Below, one piece after another: positions 26,901-36,036 of a DNA stretch of 64,000 bases (positions are counted from its first letter, which is position 1; the number at the start of each line of letters is the position of its first letter). This DNA is from Prunus persica. Taxonomy: Eukaryota; Streptophyta; Magnoliopsida; Rosales; Rosaceae. The stretch is taken from assembly GCF_000346465.2 (NCBI RefSeq), contig NC_034011.1, positions 310,001 through 374,000 on the forward strand, in the 5' to 3' direction. The position numbers were made by a program, and so were the translations under genes. Under the pieces are notes generated by a model. That model did no database searches and was not told the origin of the DNA. It saw only the letters and a program-made list of their open reading frames with translations.

Positions 26901-27965
26901 GAGACAGTGTTTGACGTCGAGAAAGAGATTGATGATCTATTGCCGGTTGAGGTGAAAGAACAGCGTCTTAGTAACTTGCTTCAAGCTATACTGGTGGGAG
27001 GATGTGTTGCAGCTATGCCCATCCTAAAAAAGATCCCAACTTCAGTCCTTTGGGGCTACTTTGCCTTCATGGCCATTGAAAGCTTACCTGGTAACCAATT
27101 TTGGGAAAGGATCTTATTGCTGTTTACTGCTCCAAGTAGAAGATACAAGTAAACCCTCAAATCAAATCTTCTTTCACTTGTTTCATACATGTTTAATTTT
27201 CCTTCCTCTTCATGCTTAACATAAATTGCTTTTCATCATCCTGCAGAGTCCTCGAGGAGTATCATGCCACTTTTGTAGAAACTGTGCCTTTCAAATCAAT
27301 CGGGCTGTTTACAGTTTTCCAAACTCTGTACTTGCTTGTATGTTTTGGGCTTACTTGGGTTCCAATTGCTGGGGTTATGTTTCCATTGATGATCATGCTC
27401 TTGGTTCCTGTAAGACAATACGTTCTGCCCAAGTTTTTCAAAGGAGCACATCTTCAAGACTTGGATGCAGCAGAGTATGAAGAGGCTCCTGCTTTACCAT
27501 TTAACCTTGCAACGGTAAAAGACACTTTCATTCTTTGCATATTCACGTCTGGGCAACATAACATGATAGATTGTCTGAAGATAAAATTTCTTAATCTTAG
27601 ATATGGATTTTAATGGTTGAAAGTTAACTCATTCATTTTGTGTTTGATGTGCTCCAAAATAACAGGAGGCAGAGCTGGGAGCTGGAGCATCCTATGCAGG
27701 GGATGCAGAGATATTAGATGAGGTTATGACCAGAAGCCGAGGTGAGTTTAGACATGTTAGCAGTCCAAGGATCACAAGCTCTACTTCAACACCAGGAAAT
27801 GCCCCTAAAATCCTCGGGAGCCCACATTCCTCCTTCAGTCCTCGTGTGAATGAGCTAAGAGGAGAGCGAAGTCCTCGTTCCGGTGGAAGAGGGCCAAACA
27901 GTCCAAGGACACCCGGATCTTCTTCAATTCTGGGCAAGAGTCCTAGTGACAACACAACATCATGA
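23985..27965 (+). CDS. BOR1: Borate exporter, BOR1/BOR2-type
   Basis: An SLC4-like anion transporter that exports borate from cells, loading xylem under boron limitation. Twelve exons join in frame to 716 residues: 23985-24088, 24260-24342, 24721-24913, 25079-25217, 25524-25689, 25800-25966, 26093-26266, 26361-26456, 26576-26713, 26826-27148, 27247-27514, 27666-27965. It starts METFVPL-like ([19 protein letters not shown]) and has many membrane segments. Signatures include [58 protein letters not shown] and [16 protein letters not shown]. The cytosolic loop contains Tyr-based motifs LYGNMQEAY; the C-terminal tail has [11 protein letters not shown] and a Ser/Pro-rich end (SPRTPGSSS). The tail length and start resemble Arabidopsis BOR1-3 rather than the shorter BOR4 group. 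One Tyr reported for BOR1 sorting seems to be His here (LATLKHQ). Confidence 0.95.
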
Positions 27966-28495
27966 TACCTGTGTATTTCGGCAAACCTTTAATTAAGAAG
28001 TTTTAGACGGCTTTGATCACCATTTTCATTCCACCGGTTTGCTTTGTTTTCTTTAGTTTGGCTTCTTTGTAAAAAAAGGTTTTCCTTTTGCTTTCCCAGG
28101 TGGGAATGGTAATCATAGCACATTAGCATTGTGTTTATTTCTTGTAACATTAATTATACCAGTGAATGTCTTCGATCTGACTCATGTACGTTCCTCCCTC
28201 ATCAATCGAAAATGCCATAATTTATCTGTTGCTTTCACTTGCCTCATACACACGAACAATGGGTGATGCATGTGTGATCAAACCTCCACTTCCTATACGT
28301 ATGTATGTGTATTTGAAAATATACAAATCTGCTCTGTTTGAAGTTGAACTACATATGCTACAGCATTCTTCTTGCCTCTAGGGAGTGTTAGGAAGAATCA
28401 CACAATGCTTCTAAATCGCATATTCTCAGCGAATCATCGTCGCCATTTACATGTTGGGGTTCACGTTGATCTCATTTCGTTTTCTTTTGCTTACG

Positions 28496-28539
28496 AATTG
28501 GACTGAGGGCATATAAGAATTGGACTGAGGGCATATAAG
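28496..28539. repeat. 22-bp tandem duplication downstream of BOR
   Basis: The 22-bp unit GAATTGGACTGAGGGCATAT+AA occurs twice in direct tandem with no mismatch. It lies in DNA with no recognised gene. A perfect duplication implies a recent event. Confidence 0.85.
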
Positions 28540-28683
28540 AAAAAGATCGTGCAGTGGCATGGTCTTTGTTTCTTTGGTAGATAGAAACACATGTTGTATC
28601 TGGAATTTAACGCAAGAGTGGGAGATGGGTTTGGTAGTGAATATAGGCCCAATAATATTCGAATGTTTAAATATTTCAATTTA

Positions 28684-29447
28684 TTATATTTGAAGAGTAC
28701 AGCCGCGCGGCTATACTATTTAAATATTCCACGTGCAAATCCTTACATTACTCACTCCTTGGCAGCCCCTTGACCAAAAATTCCAGTTTCCCACACGCAG
28801 TTTCCAATATAAACTTTCTTACGTGTTTTTTTTTGTCTGGCTGAGAAGTCTACCTTCAATTCATTTCACACCACAATTCACCCCTTGATATATCTGTCTC
28901 TCTCGCTTTCTCTACCACATAATCTATTCCATGTCCAGTTTGTGATAGGAAGAAAGTTTCATTAATTTGCCTTTGTCTTTCTCATAGTAATGGGAAACCT
29001 TCATGAATCATGACCCACCCTCTCTCATAATTATTATTAAGTATAAGATTTTAAGTTGAATTTCGAATACATGCCATTACTTGCAAAATATTTGATTTTG
29101 TTATATTTAAAAAGTCTAACCGCGTGGCTATATTCTTTAAATATTCGAATTTATTTAATCTTTTTTATAGGTATTATCACCGAGCTAATCTGTTCCTTGA
29201 AATAGTTTGGAACTTAACTGTCAACTCAAAGAAAAAGTAGAGGCCAAAAATTGAAAAAGAAAGTAAGTTCGATTCAATGGAAAAACTCTGGAGAGATACA
29301 AAGCACGATGATGAATTGAAGAACTCTATAAAAACTCGAGAGTATCGCCGGGTGGCTATATATTATTTTTGACACGTGGATGCCTAATCTCTAGGTAGGT
29401 CCTCTTTTTTTATTTTTATAAATAGGATAGCCGCCTAGCTATACTGG
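28684..29447. repeat. Dispersed repeats with GC-rich palindromic core
   Basis: Several related motifs with a core like AGCCGCGCGGCTATA sit in AT-rich DNA: at 28684-28729 (perfect 12-bp palindrome AGCCGCGCGGCT at 28701-28712), 29101-29146, about 29341-29360 and 29424-29443. The first two align over about 46 bp, including flanking TTATATTT and TTTAAATATTC. They may be remains of one repeat family or of element ends. No target duplications or coding sequence accompany them, so the class is unknown. Confidence 0.6.
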
Positions 29448-29482
29448 GGTTTTTTTATTAAAAAAAATAGCCGAACAACTCT

Positions 29483-29509
29483 TTATATATATATATATAT
29501 ATATATATA
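29483..29509. repeat. (TA)n microsatellite
   Basis: A TA dinucleotide run of about 13 units lies in intergenic DNA between BOR and the first NIMIN-like gene; a similar run lies at 30227-30256 just beyond the stop codon of that NIMIN-like gene. Confidence 0.9.
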
Positions 29510-30223
29510 CTGGCATTCTTTTTTTCTTTTTCTTTTTTGAAATTATGTGATTTTCGTTTATCGATGAGTGTAGTTTAGATAATTATATACTCTTTGTATA
29601 TATAATAGCAACCATATTGGCTTCACTGTCAATATGATGAATAGAAAGTTGATCAAATCAAAGTGCAAGAACAAGTGCTAAATGTGTCAAGTAATACGTA
29701 AACCGCTTTTGACCGAAAAAGTAATAGCAATGTTAGGCATATTTATTAAAGAGGTGGTACACAATGTGGTGTATAGATGTGGACATTTTTATAATCTTAT
29801 ATAGGGCCAACTGGAATGGGTGGGTGGGTTTCAGAAAGTGAAGTAAGAGAATAAAAACAGAACCCAATTCCTCGTCATCGTTGATACATAACAGCATCTT
29901 ATCTTTTGTAACTACATTTATTTACTAGAGCCAATTTAGTTTCTTGTCCTTGGAGAGTGAGTCAATATTTGGCAACTCAACAATCTTATCTTTTGCATCA
30001 TAGAGATATTGTGTCAAATTAGAGCAAAGCATATTTGTAATCGTAATCAAACTTATTTTTCTGCATCAACTGTTATCGGATTCAAGTGATTTTTTGTAGG
30101 GATGATCTTTGAATGAGTATCTACAAAATAGACGGTTTGGATTAGTGAAATACAATCCGGAGTGGGGCCTACAAGGAGTGTCCCTCAAATAAGCTTATTT
30201 GAGGGATGCCTCAATGGAAACTC

Positions 30224-30259
<36 letters not shown>

Positions 30260-30274
30260 ACACCCAATGAACAG

Positions 30275-30703
30275 TTACAGAGACAGCCTGAGATCTAAAT
30301 TATTACCTTGTTTACAAATTTCTGTGTTACAGCAGCCTCTGCTTTGAGCATTATTAGTAGTGCTAATCCCAGATATCACGTGTGGGATTTTGAACTCATG
30401 ACGAGCCTCTTCTTCAATTAAATCTTCAGGTTGAAATGATGGCTTCCAAACGTCAGCTATGACCTTCTCTTCCTCTTCCTCCACTTTTTTCTTCTTCTTC
30501 TTGTTTGATCTGTTGTCATTAATTTCTTCCCGTTTCAATATTACATTCGAACCATTCATCAATCGGTGACGAGCTTCCCGGACGTTGTTGATAAGAGCAA
30601 AGAACTTCTCAATCTTCTCTTCTTCATCATCAGCTTCAGCAGCAGCAGCATCAACGTCATTGCTAATGATCATCTTCCTCTTCTTGCTCTCATGGGTCTC
30701 CAT
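30275..30703 (-). CDS. NIMIN-like protein (NPR1-interacting), copy A
   Basis: NIMIN proteins bind NPR1, the salicylic-acid co-activator, and damp defence gene expression. This single-exon ORF has the family layout: a basic KKRKM near the start, an acidic stretch, EKFFALINNVREARHRL (the NPR1-binding-like segment), a Lys-rich then Glu-rich region (KKKKKKVEEEEEK), VWKPSFQPEDLIEEEA, and a C-terminal LDLRLSL, an EAR repression motif. With the start at 30703 (METHESKKRKM) it has 142 residues. The frame is open to a further ATG at 30766 that would add 21 residues, but these do not resemble family members. A paralogue lies about 1.5 kb upstream on the same strand, so this is a tandem pair. Confidence 0.82.
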   Translation of the reverse strand: METHESKKRKMIISNDVDAAAAEADDEEEKIEKFFALINNVREARHRLMNGSNVILKREEINDNRSNKKKKKKVEEEEEKVIADVWKPSFQPEDLIEEEARHEFKIPHVISGISTTNNAQSRGCCNTEICKQGNNLDLRLSL

Positions 30704-32204
30704 GTGATACTCGTTTGGAGAGGGCCAAACCTTAAAGAAAGGGTAGTTTAAGTCAGAAAGGTACACAGAAATATTAAAATTTGCAGTTAATCAATTTATG
30801 GGTTGCTTCCACGCTCCTTCGTTGCTTGGCAGAGTCCCCGTGAAGTGATACATAAATATCAAGTCAAGTTGATGATGCAAGGTTGTATCATTATTATTCG
30901 TTTCTTTCACGGGACCCAAATGCCAACCTTGCCTAGTTCCCTCTCAAAAGAAAATAAAAAATAAAAAAGCGAAGTTAGGTCGGTCACGTGTGAAGTATTT
31001 TCCCCCACCTGCTTTATTTTTTCACTCATTCTATTTTTAAAATTTTAAAGATAAATCTACTTCTTTGTAAAATGACTTACGAGGACAACTCGCTCAATCT
31101 CTCCCACACGCACCCACACCTATATTTTCTTTTTTCTTTTTTTTTTGGTTCGAAATCCACACCAATCTTCATACCCAACCCACCAAACAAAACAAAATCA
31201 ACATCTTTCTCTCCCTACGTTCGTCAAAAATTAAGAACCAGAAGAAACCCTAAACTTGCAAACTCATAACCCCAATTTTATTTTCAGTCACACATAATAC
31301 AATTGTTTTTCTTTCTTCTCTAACTCTAAAGCTCAAGTAGTCCCATAATTACATTGACTTTGAGCTTTTGAAAAACTCTAAAATTGACAGAAACTCATGG
31401 CCATTTCCTTTTCTTCCTTTGTCTCTTTCTTTCCTTTTAATTTCAAACTCAAATAACACCTCTATTATTTGAAGAAGGAGAGTTAAATGTTTGTAAGGTC
31501 ATGATGTTGATTGTTGGGTTTTCGCTAGAGGAGAAAGTTGGGGTGGGAATTGGCTAATTGAAGAATTTTTTATTATTGTTTTTTACAGAAATTTTTTTAA
31601 AAATTATAATAGCAAATATGAAAATACAATTAAAGGATATTTTAGAAATAATGATAGATGAAAAGATAAATTTATGTTTATTCAATTTTATGGATGAGAA
31701 GATAAGATTAATGAGAAAATAAGACAAAATGGTAGAAATAGCATCACTCTTTCATAACTGTTTACGTTTTGTTAAAGTTAAAGATAGGGTAGGGGGTCCG
31801 GAAATGGAAAATGGCCAAAAAAAGAATGGGGGGGGATGGGATGGGCCAAGGGGCGAAAACGAAGCCTCCTATCTTAGCTTTTGTAAATTTCGTGGAAGGA
31901 CGTGTCGCATCATCACAATTTGCTGTGAAATAATAAACAGCTTAATTGCCACTTTTGTCCTTTTCTTATCCAATCAGATTCTCCTGCGCTCTGCGTGTTG
32001 CGATGCTTTGCTTCCATAAAAAATATATGAGAAAGAAATAAGTGATAATTAGATTTCATTGAATTTGACTAAAAAGCAAAAATCATGAGAACCCAGTTAA
32101 CCCAAAACCCAGAACAGAAGAAAAAATTGTTACTCGACTTGGTAATTTCCGATGTACATGCAATTCGCAAAGCAAGCACACAAAACAACACAAGTAGCTA
32201 TAAG

Positions 32205-32672
32205 CTAGAGGGCAAGTTTAAGGTCCAAAGACCCCAAACCATTATCTTGTGTTTCTAAATTCCTAGTGTTAGAAGGAGGAGGAGGAGGAGGAGGAGGAGG
32301 AAGAGGGAAGTGTAACTTAAACTCTGTGCCAAAATCCTCCAACTCAAAAGATGGCACCCAACCTCCTCCTCCTCCTCCGGCAGCAGATGGCTCTTCACGA
32401 TCATCATCACCCATTGTCGCCTTTCTTCTCTTTTTGTCCTTGATGCTGATGTTGTTGTTGTTATCGTCGTCGTCGTCTTCTTCATCCTCATTGCATGCAA
32501 ATGGCAGCTTTCTTGATCGCAGACGATTACGAGCATCGTGATAGTTTCGAATCAACGAATAAAACTTCTCCATCTTCATCTCCTCGCTCTCTTCTTCTTC
32601 TTCTTCTTGATGATCTACTGGATGTTTACAGCTGCTGGTATCCACATGATCATCAATCTTCTCATCTTCCAT
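32205..32672 (-). CDS. NIMIN-like protein (NPR1-interacting), copy B
   Basis: This single-exon gene of 155 residues is a paralogue of the gene at 30275-30703. It reads MEDEKIDDHVD, then an acidic run, MEKFYSLIRNYHDARNRL (equivalent to the EKFFALI segment of copy A), an Asp/Asn-rich stretch, DKKRRKATMG, a Gly tract before WVPSFELEDFGTEFK, a Pro tract and the terminal EAR motif LDLKLAL. Poly-Gly, poly-Pro and poly-Asp stretches are encoded by triplet repeats (GGA/CTC, GTC/GTT) and are likely to vary in length. A TATA box and TGACG motifs lie upstream. NIMIN genes are commonly salicylate-induced in other plants; the promoter supports that here. Confidence 0.85.
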   Translation of the reverse strand: MEDEKIDDHVDTSSCKHPVDHQEEEEEESEEMKMEKFYSLIRNYHDARNRLRSRKLPFACNEDEEDDDDDNNNNISIKDKKRRKATMGDDDREEPSAAGGGGGGWVPSFELEDFGTEFKLHFPLPPPPPPPPPSNTRNLETQDNGLGSLDLKLAL

Positions 32673-32720
32673 GCTTAATTATTAATTGGTTTGTTTCAAC
32701 TTTTGATGACTAGCTAGTCT

Positions 32721-32747
32721 CTGCCTGCCTGCCTGCCTGCCTGCCTC
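32721..32747. repeat. (TGCC)n tetranucleotide repeat in NIMIN-B leader
   Basis: About six TGCC units lie between the NIMIN-B start codon (32672) and its likely TATA box (32758-32776), so they are probably in its 5' untranslated region. Confidence 0.85.
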
Positions 32748-32757
32748 TTAGACTTGT

Positions 32758-33131
32758 TTATATATATATATATAAATGTAAGTTTCTCAAAAAGTCACAG
32801 GTTTTGGTAAGATGACATAATGTTGTTGATGTCACCAAAAATCATCACCACTGATTTCGTGAGGTGTACACTTTAAAAGTCGAAAGACGAAATTACCCCA
32901 CCGGCCCAAGCCGACCACCCCTATTTGGAATTTGGATGGAAGCAAGTAATGGATAGAATGGTAAAATACCATTATAGAGAATACAAGGCCGACTGAAGCA
33001 ATGACGTCATCATCACCGTAGGTGTTATATTCTTGTAGCACTGTTTCTTTTCTTTTTTGGGTTGGGTGGTTGTTGGGTTGAGTGGACCGTGGTGGATGCT
33101 GCTGCTGCATGTGACGTAGGTTGGCTGACGT
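32758..33131 (-). promoter_or_regulatory. NIMIN-B promoter with TATA box and TGACG (TGA-factor) sites
   Basis: A long TATA box lies at 32758-32776, about 90 bp before the start codon of the minus-strand gene. Further upstream are a perfect TGACGTCA palindrome at 33002-33009 and a pair of TGACGT motifs beginning at 33112 and 33126 (14 bp apart), resembling the as-1 element, whose two TGACG words are 12 bp apart. TGA-class bZIP factors bind these words and recruit NPR1. The sites are read directly; salicylate response is inferred. Confidence 0.65.
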
Positions 33132-33806
33132 CTGAGGGCGCTGCCTTGCGTTTCATTTTTGACATTTGATTTGAATTTGATAAAAATATGGCCCCCCACT
33201 CCTCTCCTCTCCTCTCCTCATTTGTATTTTTCGAACACGTTTTTTATTCATTAACATTGTGATTTTATTTTGACCACCCATTCGACTTTTGGTAGCAGGA
33301 AGGAACAAACAATGTCAATAGTCATACATACTCTTCGGTCCAACTCATACTGCTAATACATAGAAAGTGAAACTAAAAGTAATTTCGTGCTTCACGAACT
33401 AAAAGTTAAACTAAAGTGTCGGTGTGGGTGACAAGAAATCAATCACTGCACAAACGAAGTTGAGATTGGCAACTAATTCTATTCCTACTAATAACAATAT
33501 GACATTGTGATGTAGAAGTTTTTCTTACCGTGATTCGCAGAACTTTATAGGAAAGGAGTTAAAAAGCATCCTTAATATTATATTTTGAAAGGATGACGCC
33601 TCTAGTGGGCTTTACACATAACATAACAATATAACATTTACCCATTCCTTAGAAAACACAAGATAACCTAATAATTCTATCCAGCTCTCACCTGAAAAGG
33701 TTATAGACTTAGAGACAGTCTTAATAAACTTTTCACATGCATATGCTATGATTATAATAGCGTACCTGAGCATTTTGGCGTCTTATGAATCATATAATAT
33801 AGTTTT

Positions 33807-34147
33807 TGTGGAAAATAATGGGGAGAATATATTTTCTCATTATGTGTTGTTTACAAGATTACATAGGTATATATGTATAAGCTGGGGAAGGCTAATATCC
33901 ACTAGCCAGATTAAGAACCATTGGTTAGTCTAAGAGCTGTTGGCCAACACACCACAACCTTAACTTTAACCCCTAATTATAGGAAAACTCTAGTTACTAG
34001 TAACAAGATCAAATCCCCTAAATTAATTATAGGAAAACTCTAGTTACAAGTAACAAGATCAAATCCCCTAAATTAATGACGTGTAAATCAATCAAAGCTA
34101 GCAACCACCAAGCTAATCACATCTATCAGCTACCAATACTTCCAATA
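33807..34147 (-). repeat. 3' LTR of a truncated copia element
   Basis: Directly after the purine-rich tract of the minus-strand copia element (the complement reads TTGAGGGGGAG, 34148-34158) comes a ~341-bp sequence that ends, on the plus strand, with CCAATA and begins with TGTGGAAAA. The inverted ends are imperfect (TATTGGAAG against TGTGGAAAA), with the canonical TG apparently mutated to TA. Inside is a 50-bp tandem duplication (33974-34073, one mismatch noted). The other LTR is not in the window. Confidence 0.65.
33974..34073. repeat. 50-bp tandem duplication within the LTR
   Basis: Two adjacent copies of a 50-bp unit containing TATAGGAAAACTCTAGTTAC differ at one noticed site (TTACTAG against TTACAAG). 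It lies inside the copia LTR. Confidence 0.88.
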
Positions 34148-34154
34148 CTCCCCC

Positions 34155-36034
34155 TCAAGCTGGATCAAGGGGATTAATTGATCCAAGCTTGGAGAGCAAG
34201 CGTTGAAACGGAGTGGAAGCAAAAGACTTGGTGAAAACATCAGCAAGTTGATCATGGCTCCGAGTGAATGTGGTTTGAATTACCTTAGACTGAACTTGTT
34301 CACGAACATAGTAATTGTCAACTTCAATGTGTTTGGTGCATTCATGGAACACGGGATTGGAGGCAATATGCATAGCTGCTTGATTGTCACAAAAAAGAGA
34401 CATAGGTTTGTTGCTCAAAAAACCCAAGTATGAGATAAGACCCTTGAGCCAAATGGGTTCACATGCAGTGGAAGTCATGGCTCTATACTCAGCTTCGACA
34501 CTTGAGTGAGCAATTACATTTTGCGTTTTGCTCTTCCATGTCACGATGTTTCCTCCAACAAACGTGTAATAGCCAGTAGTTGATTTTCTATCAATAGCAT
34601 TCCCTGCCCAGTCAGCATCGGTGCATGCCATGATTTGAGTATGACCATTGTTCTTCATGATAATTCCCTGACCAATGGAGCCCTTGAGGTATCTTAGAAT
34701 CCTTTTAACAACATTTAAATGAGCCTCAGTGGGTGCATGCATGAATTGGCTTACAAGACTGACGGCATAAGTTATATCCGGTCTAGTAATGGTGAGATAT
34801 ATAAGCTTACCCACCAGTCTTTGGTAGTAACTTTTATCACTAAAAGGCTCTCCTTCCAAGTCCAACTTCTATTTGCTATCAAGAGGGTATGAGATGGTTT
34901 GCAATCTATCATCTTCACTTCTTGAAGCAAGTCAATCACATCTTTCCGTTGACTTAAAAATAGTCCATTGGGAGAAGTAGCCATTTCAATCCCAATGAAG
35001 TATTTTAACACTCCTAAGTCTTTAATGGCAAATTTTTGATGAAGAGAATGCTTAAGAGTGTTAATCTCATCAATATTATCACCTGTGATGATGATATCAT
35101 CAACATAGATTAGAACAACTAATTTGCCAACTGATCCAGTTCGAACAAACAAGGATGCATAAGCATGACTTCTCTTGAAACCAAACTTTTCAAGTACAGA
35201 GCTCAACTTGGCATACTAGGCACGTGGAGATTGTTTCAATCTATAAATGGATTTGTGAAGCTTGCAAACCATACTTGAATTCTGTGCCTATGGATGACCA
35301 GGAGGTAATTGCATGTAAACTTCCTCTTCAAGGTCTCCATGCAAAAAAGCATTTTTTACATCCATTTGGTACAACGGCCACTCATGATTAACTGCAACAG
35401 ATAACAAAATCCTCACTGTACTCATCTTAGCCACGGGAGCAAATGTCTCCTTATAATCAACTCCAAACGTTTGAGTAAAACCGCGAGCCACCAACCTTGC
35501 CTTGTGTCTTTCAATTGAACCATCAGAATTAAACTTGGTTTTGTAGATCCACCTACTGCCTACCACCTTCTTTCCCTTTGGAAGCTGGACTACACTCCAG
35601 GTTTTATTTTCATCCAAAGCCTTGAGTTCTTCTTCCATGGCTAGCCTCCAAACATCTTGAAGATTGGCTTCTTGAAAATTCCTTGGTTCACTTTCATTTG
35701 ACAATTTATTGAGAAAAGCTACATGGGAGTGAGAGACTTTGGAGTAATTTACAAACTTGTGAATTGGGTACCTTACATTGAATGTTACATAGTCTTGTAG
35801 CCTTGATGGTGGATGTCTATCTCGAGTTGGATTCCTCCGAGGTTGAGCTGGGATCACAGTAGGTTTAGCTCCACTCTCTTCTATAGATGATGTGTCATTG
35901 TCATGAGGAACAACTTGTGCTTCGGAGGCTTCAGTTTCATCTCCAATAATCACGTTGTCAATATTGGTTGCATAAGAGTCACTGTTGTGAGGTACTGAAT
36001 GAACACAATCACTTGTTTTGACTTCAGTGTTTTC
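34155..36034 (-). pseudogene. Degenerate copia pol (RT and RNase H)
   Basis: The coding remains fall into three blocks: 36034-35288 (N-terminal linker, start of RT), 35287-34863 (RT with LIYVDDIIITGD) and 34865-34155 (RNase H, ending INPLDPA). Two nonsense codons and one frameshift separate them, so no functional polyprotein can be made. The linker [16 protein letters not shown] is typical of the region between integrase and RT. Confidence 0.9.
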
Positions 36035-36036
36035 TT

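Larger units (their letters stand above)
33807..36036 (-). mobile_element. 5'-truncated Ty1/copia retrotransposon
   Basis: The minus-strand remains contain the connection domain and reverse transcriptase ([46 protein letters not shown]), the YVDD catalytic box at about 35090-35120, and RNase H (ACTDADWAGN, HSSVEAEYRA, LFCDNQAAMHIA). A 3' LTR follows. Gag, protease and integrase are absent. Translation is broken by in-frame TAG codons at 35288-35290 and 35216-35218 and by a frameshift near 34862. The 5' truncation point, near 36036, abuts an RHD3-like exon on the other strand. The order of domains (RT then RNase H, integrase upstream and lost) fits copia. Confidence 0.9.

Noticed and set aside
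32255..32541. Overlapping ORFs on both strands at the NIMIN-B gene
   Set aside because: They are frames through the GGA/CTC and GTC triplet repeats of the NIMIN-B gene; the EAR-ending frame is the real one.
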